Source: Streptomyces apocyni (GTDB taxonomy: Bacteria > Actinomycetota > Actinomycetes > Streptomycetales > Streptomycetaceae). Taken from it: a stretch of 64,000 bases of DNA. Position 1 is the stretch's first letter; the number at the start of each line of letters is the position of its first letter. Below are positions 1-7,908 of the stretch, piece by piece. The position numbers and the translations under genes were made by a program. The DNA lies in contig NZ_WHOM01000068.1 in NCBI RefSeq assembly GCF_009739465.1, forward strand, positions 169,305-233,304, given 5' to 3'. The notes under the pieces are model-generated. The model was not told the origin of the DNA, did not search any database, and worked only from the letters and a program-made list of their open reading frames with translations.

Positions 1-249
1 GCGCTGCGGTCGGCGGGTGGCGGCAGCGGCGGCAGCTATCAGCCGAAGAACGGTGGCTCCGTGTATGACGAGGGGCCCGGCAGCTCGGCGTACGACGGCG
101 AGCCGGGCCCGCCGTCCGGCTCGCTACCCGGTGCCATGCCGCTGAAGAGGCTGGCGGACCGCGCCTCCGACCTGGCGGACGCGTCCGATGAGCGCGAGGT
201 GCGCCAACTGGCCGATGCCGTACGCCAAGCGAGCAAACTCCGGGACTAG
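1..249 (+). CDS. C-terminal fragment of an unidentified protein
   Basis: The reading frame is open from the window edge to the TAG at 247-249, so only the last 82 residues are present. The visible part starts with a Gly/Ser/Pro-rich low-complexity stretch, probably a flexible linker, and ends in a charged segment (PLKRLADRASDLADASDE, then VRQLADAVRQASKLRD) that should form an amphipathic helix. No catalytic motif is visible and I do not recognise the family. Streptomyces codon bias (nearly every third base G or C) supports real coding. Confidence 0.6.
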   Translation, partial: ALRSAGGGSGGSYQPKNGGSVYDEGPGSSAYDGEPGPPSGSLPGAMPLKRLADRASDLADASDEREVRQLADAVRQASKLRD

Positions 250-277
250 GGCGACGACGGGAGTTTGAAGACAGGGC

Positions 278-502
278 CTAGTCGTCGCGGACGCTGAGCA
301 GGTCCCCGGGCTGGCAGTTCAGTTCGCGGCAGATCGCGGTGAGGGTGCGGAAGCGGATGGCCTTGGCCCGGTCGTTCTTCAGGACGGAGAGGTTGACGAC
401 CGTCACGCCGACCCTGGCCGCCAGTTCGGCCAGGGTCATCCCGCGCTCCGCGAGCAGCTTGTCCAGGTGGACCTGGACCCGGTGCTCGTCCTCGGGTGGC
501 AT
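278..502 (-). CDS. Cro/CI-type helix-turn-helix regulator, small
   Basis: A 74-residue protein made of little more than one XRE/Cro helix-turn-helix: LAELAARVGVTVVNLSVLKN supplies the turn and recognition helix, followed by the family signature FRTLTAICRELNCQPGDLL. It resembles the YozG/YobE-like regulators. Its ATG overlaps the stop of the upstream DUF2975 gene by one base (TGATG), so the two are translationally coupled. Small XRE proteins paired with a DUF2975 membrane protein are a recurrent arrangement; the partner may modulate the regulator, but that is inference. A likely target is the palindrome at 1161-1207 upstream of the operon. Confidence 0.88.
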   Translation of the reverse strand: MPPEDEHRVQVHLDKLLAERGMTLAELAARVGVTVVNLSVLKNDRAKAIRFRTLTAICRELNCQPGDLLSVRDD

Positions 503-1140
503 CAGACGAGCCCTTCCGTGTCGGCGCGCAGCTTCGCGCCGCGCCGGAAGGCCTCGCTCAGCGCGAGGATGAGGAAAGCGAGCAGAACGAACTCGCCGGT
601 GAAGGTGACCGAGAGCAGTACGTGTTCCGCCGCCACGGTGCCGTTCACCAGCATCTGATTGGTGAACGCCACGAGCAGCGGGTCGAGCACGGCCAGCACG
701 AGCAGAGTCACGCCGATGACGCTCAGCCGTCGGATGTTGCGCGGCGCGAAGACATCGCCGCCGCGCAGGGTACGGGCGATCTGGAACACCAGCAGCAGGA
801 TGAGGACGAGCAGCACACTCCCGACCAGCTCAGGCAGCACGAGCAGCAGGCGCTGGCCCAGGCTCGGGTCGGCGATGACGAGGTCGGCGTGGTGGGTGCC
901 GGTCAGCGTGAGCGTGTCGCCCTGCGCGGAGCTGGCGAGGGAGTCCGTCACGGCGTCCGGCACCCGTGTGGCGACCTCCGTCTCCACCGCGCGGGTGTCC
1001 GCCGGGTCCATGAGGCCGATGACGCCGAGGACCGGGAGCAGTACGCCGAAGACGCCGACCAGCAGCGTGGCCAGGCCCAGGCCCAGCTCAAGCACCCGGC
1101 TGTCGGTCCGGCTCCAGCTCCACCGCGACTTCGTACCCAT
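502..1140 (-). CDS. DUF2975 family membrane protein
   Basis: A 212-residue membrane protein with four predicted hydrophobic segments (about residues 20-42, 92-116, 138-160 and 180-200) and an extracytoplasmic region between the first two. The order of segments and the motif ARTLRGGDVFAPRNIRRL between helices 2 and 3 fit DUF2975, a family of unknown function. It starts at an ATG preceded by GGGGAG, and its stop overlaps the start of the small XRE regulator, forming a two-gene operon. The upstream DNA contains an AT-rich 47-bp perfect palindrome within 21-67 bases of the start, so the operon is probably regulated from there. Confidence 0.85.
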   Translation of the reverse strand: MGTKSRWSWSRTDSRVLELGLGLATLLVGVFGVLLPVLGVIGLMDPADTRAVETEVATRVPDAVTDSLASSAQGDTLTLTGTHHADLVIADPSLGQRLLLVLPELVGSVLLVLILLLVFQIARTLRGGDVFAPRNIRRLSVIGVTLLVLAVLDPLLVAFTNQMLVNGTVAAEHVLLSVTFTGEFVLLAFLILALSEAFRRGAKLRADTEGLV

Positions 1141-1160
1141 AACTCCCCTGCCACCCAGTC

Positions 1161-1207
1161 AGCCAACATATCGCTTATCGATAGTATCGATAAGCGATAT
1201 GTTGGCT
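1161..1207. promoter_or_regulatory. 47-bp perfect palindrome, candidate operator
   Basis: Two 23-base arms (1161-1183 and 1185-1207) are exact reverse complements around a single base at 1184. The centre holds two copies of the 8-bp palindrome TATCGATA (1176-1183 and 1185-1192), flanked on both sides by AGCGATAT/ATATCGCT. The sequence is very AT-rich for this genome and lies between the GNAT gene stop and the DUF2975 gene start. There is no T run, so it reads more like an operator for a dimeric or tetrameric regulator than a terminator, although it could form a cruciform or hairpin. Confidence 0.6.
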
Positions 1208-1219
1208 GTCAAGTACAGG

Positions 1220-1759
1220 TCACGCCGCCGCCGGGTGCCCCGGCGCCAGAAACACCAGCACCTCGTTCGACGCGTCCGGCAGCGGTGCCACCTCGCGCCA
1301 GCCCAGGCGGCGGTAGCTCGCCACCGCGTCCTCGGCGCGGCGGGCCATCAGCACCCAGGCCCGCCCGTCCGGGGCGTCACCGGCGAGCTCGGTCAGCAGG
1401 GTGCGGCCCACACCCTGGGGGCGGGCGTGGCGGCGCACGGCGAGTTCGTCGAGTTCCAGCGCGCCGGACAGCAGCTCGCTCACGCGGCGCGGGCCGAGTT
1501 GGGCGACGACCTTGGCGTGATTGCGGGTGTCCGGGAGGCGGTCGGGGGTGAGCCAGGCGGTGGCGAAGCCGTCGATGCCCGATCCCGACTGGGCCAGTGC
1601 CGCACGGAAACCCGGGTGCCTGGCGCTGGCGCACAGGCGGTAGTGGAATCGCTGAATGCTTTCTTCACCCTCGTTCCACGGCGGGGCCGAGAAAACCTCC
1701 GCGTAGGCGTCCACCAGGTCGTCTGCGAGGTCTAGGACGGAGGGCCCGTAACAGATCAC
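1220..1759 (-). CDS. GNAT family N-acetyltransferase
   Basis: Predicted acyl-CoA-dependent N-acetyltransferase; substrate unknown. The C-terminal half shows the GNAT core: the beta-4 strand ELDELAVRRHARPQGVGRTL with the pyrophosphate-binding R/Q-x-x-G-x-G/A loop (RPQGVGRT), then the helix and the late motif SYRRLGWREV. I prefer the GTG at 1759 (179 residues) because GGAG lies eight bases before it and the family domain begins soon after. The frame stays open upstream to an ATG at 1909, adding 50 residues without obvious fold and without a good ribosome site. Single gene, not coupled to its neighbours. Confidence 0.82.
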   Translation of the reverse strand: MICYGPSVLDLADDLVDAYAEVFSAPPWNEGEESIQRFHYRLCASARHPGFRAALAQSGSGIDGFATAWLTPDRLPDTRNHAKVVAQLGPRRVSELLSGALELDELAVRRHARPQGVGRTLLTELAGDAPDGRAWVLMARRAEDAVASYRRLGWREVAPLPDASNEVLVFLAPGHPAAA

Positions 1760-2018
1760 CTGTACCGCTCCTTGTTCCGGTCGATCGGTGTCAAACACTC
1801 TGCCCGAAACTTCGCCCTGATGGTGATGTGAAAGGGTGCGGGTGGGATGCGGGAGTTCGTCCGTGATCTTCAACTGGCTTGACGCAAAGTCGAGATGAGC
1901 TTTGGACATGTGCGGGGCGCGCGGGATGCGCGGGCCTGGGCGGCTCCTCGTTCCGCCTTCCCGGCCCGGGCGTGTCGCGGCCGAAAACGATCGGCGGGCA
2001 GGGGGATCCGGCGAGGGG

Positions 2019-3047
2019 TTACGTCGCAGCCGACGGGCCCCGGTGAGCCGACGGGCCCCGGAACGTAGCCCGGTACGCCCGTGGCGTCACCCCCAACGAC
2101 GCGTGGAAGTGCTGCCGCAGGGACACCGCCGTACCAAAACCCGCCTCCTCGGCGACGCGCTCCACCGTACGGTCGGTCTCCTCCAGCAACTGCCGGGCCC
2201 GCTCGATCCGTTGCCGGGTCAGCCACTGCATCGGCGTGAGCCCGACCTCCTCGCGGAAGCGGCGGCTGAAGGTACGTACGCTCATCGACTCGCGCGCCGC
2301 CAGCTCGCGCAGCGTCAACGGCTGAGCGAGCTGGTCCAGGGCCCAGGCGCGGGCCCCGGCCGTCGACGACACCTCGGGCTCGGCGACCGGGCGCGGGATG
2401 TACTGCGCCTGGCCGCCTTCCCGGTGCGGAGGCACGACCGTACGGCGGGCCACGTCCGCGGCGATCGCCGCGCCGAAGTCGCGGCGGATCATGTGCAGGC
2501 ACAGGTCGATGCCCGCGGCCTCGCCCGCCGACGTGAGGACCCGGCCCTCGTCCACGTACAGCACCCCGGGGTCGACCTCGACGGCCGGGTACCGACGCGC
2601 GAAGAGGTCCGTGGAGAGCCAGTGCGTGGTGGCCCGCAGTCCGTTCAGCAGGCCGAACTCCGCGAGCACGAACGCACCCGTGCAGATGGAGGCGATCCGG
2701 GCCGCGTCCCCGACCCGCCCCAGGGCGGCGGCCAGGTCGGCGGGCAGGCCTCCGTTCTCGCCGAAGTACTCGTCCTCCTCGTGGGAGGCGGGGACCAGTA
2801 CGGTGTCCGCCGCGGCCAACGCCTCGGGGCCGTGCGCCGCGTACACGGGGAAGTCGGCGTCGGTACGGACCAGGCCCGGGGTCAGGGCGCAGGTGGTCAC
2901 CGCGTACAGCCGCTCACCGCCTAGCGATCTGGCCTCGCCGAACAGCTGGTGCACCAGGCCGAGTTCCATGGGCAGCACACCATGGCGGACCAGCACGGCG
3001 ACCCTGTGCACAGGGCCCGACAGCTGTGCGGCGCGCGCGGGTTCCAC
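2019..3047 (-). CDS. GlxA-type AraC family transcriptional regulator
   Basis: A 342-residue regulator with an N-terminal DJ-1/PfpI-like domain (about residues 14-190) and a C-terminal AraC/XylS DNA-binding domain (about 225-330). The first domain has the nucleophile-elbow-like sequence ARIASICTGAFVLAEFG with Cys122; the second has two helix-turn-helix units (LTLRELAARESMSVRTFSRR and TVERVAEEAGFGTAVSLRQH). Such proteins usually sense small molecules through the first domain and activate transcription; target and ligand cannot be told from sequence. The gene ends three bases from the DUF445 gene stretch at 3050, whose stop immediately precedes its start, so the two may be co-transcribed. Confidence 0.92.
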   Translation of the reverse strand: MEPARAAQLSGPVHRVAVLVRHGVLPMELGLVHQLFGEARSLGGERLYAVTTCALTPGLVRTDADFPVYAAHGPEALAAADTVLVPASHEEDEYFGENGGLPADLAAALGRVGDAARIASICTGAFVLAEFGLLNGLRATTHWLSTDLFARRYPAVEVDPGVLYVDEGRVLTSAGEAAGIDLCLHMIRRDFGAAIAADVARRTVVPPHREGGQAQYIPRPVAEPEVSSTAGARAWALDQLAQPLTLRELAARESMSVRTFSRRFREEVGLTPMQWLTRQRIERARQLLEETDRTVERVAEEAGFGTAVSLRQHFHASLGVTPRAYRATFRGPSAHRGPSAAT

Positions 3048-3049
3048 GG

Positions 3050-4402
3050 CTACGCCCCTACCGCCGTCACCACCGTATAGATCACCAACCCCGCCAGCGC
3101 CCCCACCACCGTCCCGTTGATCCGGATGAACTGCAGGTCGCGCCCAATGTGCGCCTCGATCTTCCGCGAGGTGTGCTGGGCGTCCCAGCCCGCCACCGTG
3201 TCCGTGATCAGCGAAGTGATCTCGCTGCGGTACGTCGTCACCACATACGCCGCCGCATCCTCCACCCAGCCCTCCGCCTTCGACCGCAGCCGCTCGTCCG
3301 AAGCCAGCCGCGCGCCCAGCGACATTAGTCCGGCCCGTACCCGCAGCCGCAGTTCGCTCCGCTCGTCCTCGGACGCGGCCACCAGCATCTGTCGTACGTT
3401 CGCCCAGGACGAGGCGATGATGTCCTGCACCTCGCCACGCGCCAGCACCTCCGACTTCAGCCGCTCGACCCGCGTCCGGGTCTCGGTGTCGGACTGGAGG
3501 TCGGCCGCGAAGTCGGCGAGGAAGCGGTCCAGGGCGCCGCGGGCCGGGTGTTCGGGCATGTCGCGCATCTCGGTGACGAAGCGCACCAGTTCCTTGTAGA
3601 CGCGATCGCCGACCTTCTTGTCCACGAACCGCGGCGTCCAGCCGGGGGCACCGCCCTGCACGGCGTCCAGCACCTGGTCACCGTGCTCGATCAGCCAGTC
3701 GTGCGCCCGTGCGCAGATCAGGTCCACCACGCGCCGGTGCCCGCCGTCCTCAACGATCTTCTCCAGCGTCCTGCCGATCCCTGGGGCGACCTCGACGGCG
3801 TCGGCCCGCCGCGTGATGGCCTCACCGACCACCGCCTGCACATCGGAGTCACGCAGCACCGTCAGCGCGCCGCGCAGGGCCGTCGACAGCTCGGCCGTCA
3901 CCCGGTCGGCGTGCTCGGGCTGGGACAGCCAGGCACCGAGCCGACCGGCGATGCCAACCGAACGCAGCCGCTCGCGTACGACGTCCTGGGACAGGAAGTT
4001 CACCCCGACGAAGTCCCCGAGGGACTCGCCGAGCTGGTCCTTCTTGGTCGGGATGATCGCGGTGTGCGGGATGGGCAGGCCCATCGGGCGCTTGAACAGC
4101 GCGGTGACCGCGAACCAGTCGGCGAGCGCGCCGACCATTCCGGCCTCGGCCGCGGCGGCGACATACCCCGTCCAGCCGCCCGCCCCGGCGCTCTGCGCCC
4201 ACTTGGCGAGGACGAACACCACCGCGACCAGGACCAGCATTCCGGTCGCGGTGGCCTTCATCCGGCGTACCCCGCGCCGCTTCTCCGCGTCCGCGGGAGT
4301 GTCCGCGTGCATGGGGCCCGGGTATGCCTTTGTCGACGAATACGTCGAAGACGTCGAAGATGACGTCGACGCCTCTGCTGTCTCTTCTTCCATCCGCTCC
4401 AC
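3050..4402 (-). CDS. DUF445 family membrane protein
   Basis: A 450-residue member of DUF445 (YjiN-like; function unknown). After a Ser/Thr-rich N-terminus a hydrophobic segment (TGMLVLVAVVFVLAKW) is followed by the family hallmark GALADWFAVTALFKRP, then a long, mostly helical, charged soluble region and a C-terminal membrane segment (VVGALAGLVIYTVVTAVGA). The ATG at 4402 has GGTGGAG just upstream; an internal ATG at 4312 (MHADTPADAEKRR) is an alternative that removes the Ser-rich part. The gene is divergent from the SGNH hydrolase; the 190 bp between them contains a 10-bp repeat cluster. Confidence 0.88.
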   Translation of the reverse strand: MERMEEETAEASTSSSTSSTYSSTKAYPGPMHADTPADAEKRRGVRRMKATATGMLVLVAVVFVLAKWAQSAGAGGWTGYVAAAAEAGMVGALADWFAVTALFKRPMGLPIPHTAIIPTKKDQLGESLGDFVGVNFLSQDVVRERLRSVGIAGRLGAWLSQPEHADRVTAELSTALRGALTVLRDSDVQAVVGEAITRRADAVEVAPGIGRTLEKIVEDGGHRRVVDLICARAHDWLIEHGDQVLDAVQGGAPGWTPRFVDKKVGDRVYKELVRFVTEMRDMPEHPARGALDRFLADFAADLQSDTETRTRVERLKSEVLARGEVQDIIASSWANVRQMLVAASEDERSELRLRVRAGLMSLGARLASDERLRSKAEGWVEDAAAYVVTTYRSEITSLITDTVAGWDAQHTSRKIEAHIGRDLQFIRINGTVVGALAGLVIYTVVTAVGA

Positions 4403-4452
4403 CCCCGCATTGTCCCTACCTCAGCTACTCCTGGAACGGTCCATGAGTTCCC

Positions 4453-4501
4453 TGCGTCTGATCAGACGCAGTCAGACGCAGTCAGACGCAAGTCAGACGC
4501 A
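4453..4501. repeat. 10-bp direct repeat cluster with a palindrome at one end
   Basis: Positions 4453-4470 form a perfect 18-bp palindrome (TGCGTCTGATCAGACGCA), followed by GTCAGACGCA at 4471-4480 and 4481-4490 and AGTCAGACGCA at 4491-4501. The cluster lies between two divergent genes, which suggests iterated binding sites for a regulator, but replication slippage would look the same. Confidence 0.55.
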
Positions 4502-4591
4502 GGGGGCGAGCGGCGACCTCCGGCGGCATACCGCAAAATGGGATCGTCAAACGGAGCCCCGGGCTCCCTCAGCCCGAGGAGATACACCCGC

Positions 4592-5917
4592 ATGACCCGG
4601 CGCCATGGCTACGCACTGCTTGCCGCGCTCGCGGCCATCGTGGTGCTGATCTCCGCCGCCATATACGTCGGATTCGCGGGCGACACCAGCTCCCGTGACA
4701 CCCTGCACCCGGCCCCGCGCACCCCCGCCGGAAGCGCGGACCCCGCCTCGTCCGGCACCTGGGTCGGCACCTGGTCCGCGTCCCCCGCCGGAGCCGAACC
4801 AGACAGCCAGGCGGGCTACCCGGGCAAGTCGATCCGTAACGTCGTGCACACCAGCTTCGGCGGGACCCGCGCCCGCGTCACCCTCTCCAACCTCTACGGA
4901 CAGCAGCCGCTCACCCTCACCCACGCCTCCATCGCCGTGGCCGAGGGCCCTGACACCCCGGCCGCCGCCCGCGGCACCCTGCGCCGCCTCACCTTCGGCG
5001 GCAACCACTCCGTGGTGATCCCGCCGGGGCGGCAGGCGCTCAGCGACGAGGTGCGACTGCGGGTACCGGCCGACGCCGACCTGCTGGTCAGCACCTACGC
5101 ACCGGCCCCGTCGGGCCCGGTCACCTACCATCGGCACGCCCGGCAGTTCTCGTACATGGCCCCCGGCGACCGCGTCGCGGACGGACCCGGCGGCAGCTAC
5201 ATCGAGCAGAGCCCGTACTGGCGCTATCTGACCGCCGTCGACGTGCTGACCCAGGACGCCAAGGGCGCGGTCGTCGTCATCGGGGACTCGCTCACCGACG
5301 GCGTCACCTCCACCGTCGGCGCCAACGCCCGCTGGACCGACGTCCTCGCGGCCCGGCTACGCGACGAGCCGGGCGCACCCCGCTACACCGTCCTCAACCA
5401 GGGCATCAGCGGCAACCGCATCCTCTCCGACGGCCCCCGCCGCCCCGGCCGCCCCGCCGACAACCCCAGCGGGCTGTCCCGCTTCGAGCGCGACGTACTC
5501 AGCCGCAGCGGCGTCCGGTGCGTGGTGATCGCCCTCGGCGTCAACGACATCCTGCGCAACCCGCACCGGACCGACCCCGGCGAGATCACCGCCGGTCTGC
5601 GCGAGATGACCCGGCAGGCGCACGCGCGCGGCCTGCGCGTCGTCGGCGCGACCCTGATGCCGTTCGGCGGTCACCGCGGCCACACGCCGCGCCTGGAGGC
5701 CGTACGGGTGGCGGTGAACGACGAGATCCGCGCGGGCCGGGTCTTCGACGCCTACGTGGACTTCGACCTGGCCCTGCGCGACCGGTACGACCCGCGCAGG
5801 CTGCGTGCCGAGTACGACTCCGGCGACCATCTGCACCCCAGCGACGCGGGCTACCGCAGGATGGGGGAGGCCCTCGACCCCAGCCTGCTCAAGGGGACGG
5901 CGCCTGCCGAACTCTGA
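4592..5917 (+). CDS. Secreted SGNH/GDSL hydrolase
   Basis: Predicted extracellular esterase/lipase-like hydrolase. The ATG at 4592 follows GAGGAGA and opens a signal peptide or signal anchor (MTRRHGYALLAALAAIVVLI); an upstream in-frame ATG at 4538 would only add 18 residues before it. An N-terminal beta-rich region precedes the SGNH domain: block I VVVIGDSLTDG with the nucleophile Ser233, block II Gly in NQGISGNRI, block III Asn in GVND, and block V D-x-x-H in DHLHPSDAG (Asp412, His415). About 441 residues, typical of Streptomyces two-domain secreted GDSL proteins. Substrate unknown. Confidence 0.92.
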   Translation: MTRRHGYALLAALAAIVVLISAAIYVGFAGDTSSRDTLHPAPRTPAGSADPASSGTWVGTWSASPAGAEPDSQAGYPGKSIRNVVHTSFGGTRARVTLSNLYGQQPLTLTHASIAVAEGPDTPAAARGTLRRLTFGGNHSVVIPPGRQALSDEVRLRVPADADLLVSTYAPAPSGPVTYHRHARQFSYMAPGDRVADGPGGSYIEQSPYWRYLTAVDVLTQDAKGAVVVIGDSLTDGVTSTVGANARWTDVLAARLRDEPGAPRYTVLNQGISGNRILSDGPRRPGRPADNPSGLSRFERDVLSRSGVRCVVIALGVNDILRNPHRTDPGEITAGLREMTRQAHARGLRVVGATLMPFGGHRGHTPRLEAVRVAVNDEIRAGRVFDAYVDFDLALRDRYDPRRLRAEYDSGDHLHPSDAGYRRMGEALDPSLLKGTAPAEL

Positions 5918-5928
5918 GCCGGGCCCCT

Positions 5929-5960
5929 AAGCGACTCAGCGACTAAGCGACTCAGTGACT
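5929..5960. repeat. Two 16-bp direct repeats between convergent genes
   Basis: AAGCGACTCAGCGACT (5929-5944) is followed directly by a copy with one change (5945-5960). It fills the gap between the SGNH hydrolase stop and the bcp stop. No convincing hairpin is present; role unknown. Confidence 0.5.
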
Positions 5961-6427
5961 CAGATGCCGAGGTCCTTGATGATCTTCGCGACGTGCCCGG
6001 TGGCCTTCACGTTGTAGAACGCGTGCTCGACCTTGCCCGCCTCGTCCACGACGATCGTGGACCGGATGACACCGGTCACGACCTTGCCGTACAGCTTCTT
6101 CTCGCCGAACGCGCCATACGCCTCAAGGGTCTCCTTCGACGGGTCGCCGACCAGCGTGACCCTCAGGTCCTCCTTCTCGCGGAACTTGGCCAGCTTCTCC
6201 GGCTTGTCCGGCGAAACCCCGATCACGTCGTAGCCCGCGCTCGCCAGCACGTCCAGGTTGTCCGTGAAGTCGCAGGCCTGCTTGGTGCAGCCCGGGGTCA
6301 GCGCGGCCGGGTAGAAGTAGACGATGACCTTGCGACCCTGGTGGTCCGCGAGAGAGACGTCCTTGCCGTCCGCGTCGGGCAGGGTGAAGGCGGGGGCGGT
6401 GTCACCGGGCTGTAGGCGCTCGCTCAT
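5960..6427 (-). CDS. bcp: Thioredoxin-dependent thiol peroxidase (Bcp/PrxQ)
   Basis: Cytoplasmic peroxiredoxin reducing hydroperoxides with thioredoxin as electron donor. The 155-residue sequence has the thioredoxin-fold start (PAFTLPDADGKDVSL) and the PrxQ active site YFYPAALTPGCTKQAC: Cys47 is the peroxidatic cysteine and Cys52, five residues on, is the usual resolving cysteine. Length and both cysteines match the two-cysteine Bcp subfamily. It is a single gene; the next gene upstream (DUF3618 protein) is divergent. No OxyR-type site could be recognised. Confidence 0.96.
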   Translation of the reverse strand: MSERLQPGDTAPAFTLPDADGKDVSLADHQGRKVIVYFYPAALTPGCTKQACDFTDNLDVLASAGYDVIGVSPDKPEKLAKFREKEDLRVTLVGDPSKETLEAYGAFGEKKLYGKVVTGVIRSTIVVDEAGKVEHAFYNVKATGHVAKIIKDLGI

Positions 6428-6624
6428 CGGGGGTCTCCTCGCTCAGGGGTGCCGTACGGGCACAGGCGCTCTGGTCTGGCGCTCTGGTCTGGTCTGGTAC
6501 GGCATGAGCGTAACGGGGGTGCTGTGAGGTGCCGGGGCCGGGGAACTGACAGACTGTCCGTACAGACGACCTGTCCGACTGACGACCTGTCCGTCGACGG
6601 ACACGATGACACGGAGGCAGCGCG

Positions 6625-6945
6625 GTGTCGGATGCCAGGACTCCCACCGAGATCGAGGCGGACATCAAGCGCCGGCGCGAGCAGCTGGCCGCGACGCTCG
6701 ACGAGATCGGTGTGCGGGTGCACCCGTCGACCATCGTCGGCGACGCGAAGGCACGCATCATGGGAAGCGTCGACCAGACCCTGGGGCGCGCGTACGTCGG
6801 CGTCAACCGCGCCGTCACCGATGTGAAGGCCCAGTTCGTGGACGACGACGGCGCGCCCCGGCTGGAGCGGGTGGTGCCAGCGGCCCTTGTGGTGGTCGGG
6901 GTCGTGGGACTGCTCACGATCTCCGCGCGCCGCAGAAGGAGCTGA
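6625..6945 (+). CDS. DUF3618 domain protein
   Basis: A 106-residue protein starting at GTG (6625). The N-terminus TEIEADIKRRREQLAATLDE matches the DUF3618 signature, a helical region seen in actinobacterial proteins. The end holds one membrane helix (VVPAALVVVGVVGLLTI) followed by a basic tail (SARRRRS), giving a tail-anchored topology with the soluble part probably in the cytoplasm. Function unknown; DUF3618 genes often neighbour phage-shock or envelope-stress genes, but nothing here shows that. Confidence 0.85.
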   Translation: MSDARTPTEIEADIKRRREQLAATLDEIGVRVHPSTIVGDAKARIMGSVDQTLGRAYVGVNRAVTDVKAQFVDDDGAPRLERVVPAALVVVGVVGLLTISARRRRS

Positions 6946-7009
6946 ACGGTACGTAAAGGGGCTGACCCGGCGGCGTACGACCAGGGCCGGGCCAGGTAAG
7001 TTCGGTGCC

Positions 7010-7378
7010 GTGAGCGCCAACAGTCATCAGCCAGGCAGACACGAACAGAGCAGCCACCACGACAAGCTGCCCATCCGGATGTTGCACGACCGGGTGCTGG
7101 TCAAATCCGACGCGGAAGGCGAGCGGCGCTCGACCGGCGGCATCGTGATCCCGGCGACCGCGGCCGTCGGGAGACGGCTGGCCTGGGCGGAAGCGGTCGC
7201 GGTCGGGCAGAACGTCCGCACGGTGGAACCCGGCGACCGGGTGCTGTACGACCCGGAGGACCGGGCCGAGGTCGAGGTGCGGGGTGTGTCCTACCTGCTG
7301 ATGCGGGAGCGCGACCTGCACGCGGTCGCCGCCGACCGGTTCGAGGGCTCCGAGGACTCGACGGGGCTGTACCTCTAA
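7010..7378 (+). CDS. GroES-like co-chaperonin (Cpn10 family)
   Basis: A 122-residue member of the Cpn10 fold. Family features are the opening strand LPIRMLHDRVLVK, the mobile-loop region EGERRSTGGIVIPATA and the roof strand GDRVLYDPEDRAEVEV. Compared with classic GroES (about 97-102 residues) it has an N-terminal His/Gln-rich extension and a short tail (FEGSEDSTGLYL). It lies far from any groEL, so it is probably an auxiliary paralogue rather than the main co-chaperonin. The start at GTG 7010 is chosen because frames further upstream encode no conserved sequence. A strong terminator follows at 7408-7439. Confidence 0.85.
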   Translation: MSANSHQPGRHEQSSHHDKLPIRMLHDRVLVKSDAEGERRSTGGIVIPATAAVGRRLAWAEAVAVGQNVRTVEPGDRVLYDPEDRAEVEVRGVSYLLMRERDLHAVAADRFEGSEDSTGLYL

Positions 7379-7407
7379 GAGATCAAAGCGGTCTGCGAGA
7401 TCTGTGG

Positions 7408-7439
7408 AAAGGCCTGGTGACCGGAGTCACCAGGCCTTT
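7408..7439 (+). terminator. Rho-independent-type terminator after the GroES-like gene
   Basis: A 14-bp perfect stem (7408-7421 with 7426-7439), loop CGGA, ending in a short T run. It separates the GroES-like gene from the riboswitch-controlled gene downstream. Confidence 0.85.
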
Positions 7440-7478
7440 TCCGTGGCCGATCGGCGCCTTTTGCTACCTTGGAAAGAA

Positions 7479-7519
7479 CCCGACGAGACGCGCCGTACCG
7501 GGATTCGCAAAGACGACGC
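7479..7519 (+). ncRNA. Guanidine-III (ykkC-III) riboswitch
   Basis: The leader of the SMR exporter carries CCCGACGAGACGCGCCGTAC followed by CGGG, then a spacer and AAAGACGACGC. This matches, nearly base for base, the compact guanidine-III aptamer as I remember it from actinobacteria (CCGGACGAGG, GCGCCGUACCCGG, then a GACGGCGC-type pseudoknot strand). The CCCG/CGGG ends form the first helix and ACGACGC can pair with the GCGCCGT segment as the pseudoknot. It lies 20 bases before the ribosome site CGGAGG (7539-7544), so ligand binding should free or expose translation of the downstream guanidinium exporter. The gene identity fits independently. Confidence 0.85.
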
Positions 7520-7551
7520 ACCCCTGAAGCCCACATTTCGGAGGTGTCGTC

Positions 7552-7872
7552 ATGGCCTGGATTCTGCTCGCGGTCGCTGGACTGCTTGAGGTCGGCTGGT
7601 CGATCGGGATGAAGTACACCGACGGATTCACTCGTCTGGTGCCCAGCGTGCTCACCGGCGCGGGGATCGTCGCGAGCATGATCCTGCTGTCGTACGCCGC
7701 GAAGACGCTGCCCATCGGTACCGCGTACGGCGTATGGGTCGGCATCGGCGCGGCCGGGGCGGCGGTGCTCGGCATGGTGGTGCTCGGTGAGCCGGTCACC
7801 GCGGCGCGCATCTTCTTCATCTGCTTGCTGCTGGTGGCGGTGGTGGGGCTGAAGGCGACCTCGGGGCACTGA
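7552..7872 (+). CDS. sugE: SMR family guanidinium exporter (SugE/Gdx type)
   Basis: A 106-residue small multidrug resistance protein with four membrane helices, working as an antiparallel dimer in the cytoplasmic membrane and exchanging protons for the exported cation. The key acidic residue is Glu13 in AGLLEVGWSIGMKYTDG; the SugE/Gdx signature (Leu-Glu-Val-x-Trp and Lys in the first loop) is present, as is the late GEPVTAARIFFICLLLVAVV. The Gdx branch exports guanidinium rather than broad drugs, and the guanidine-III riboswitch just upstream strongly supports that substrate. GGAGG precedes the ATG at a normal distance. Confidence 0.93.
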   Translation: MAWILLAVAGLLEVGWSIGMKYTDGFTRLVPSVLTGAGIVASMILLSYAAKTLPIGTAYGVWVGIGAAGAAVLGMVVLGEPVTAARIFFICLLLVAVVGLKATSGH

Positions 7873-7908
7873 GTCCGGCCGTCGTGTCTGTCCGGCTGTC
7901 GCGTCCGG

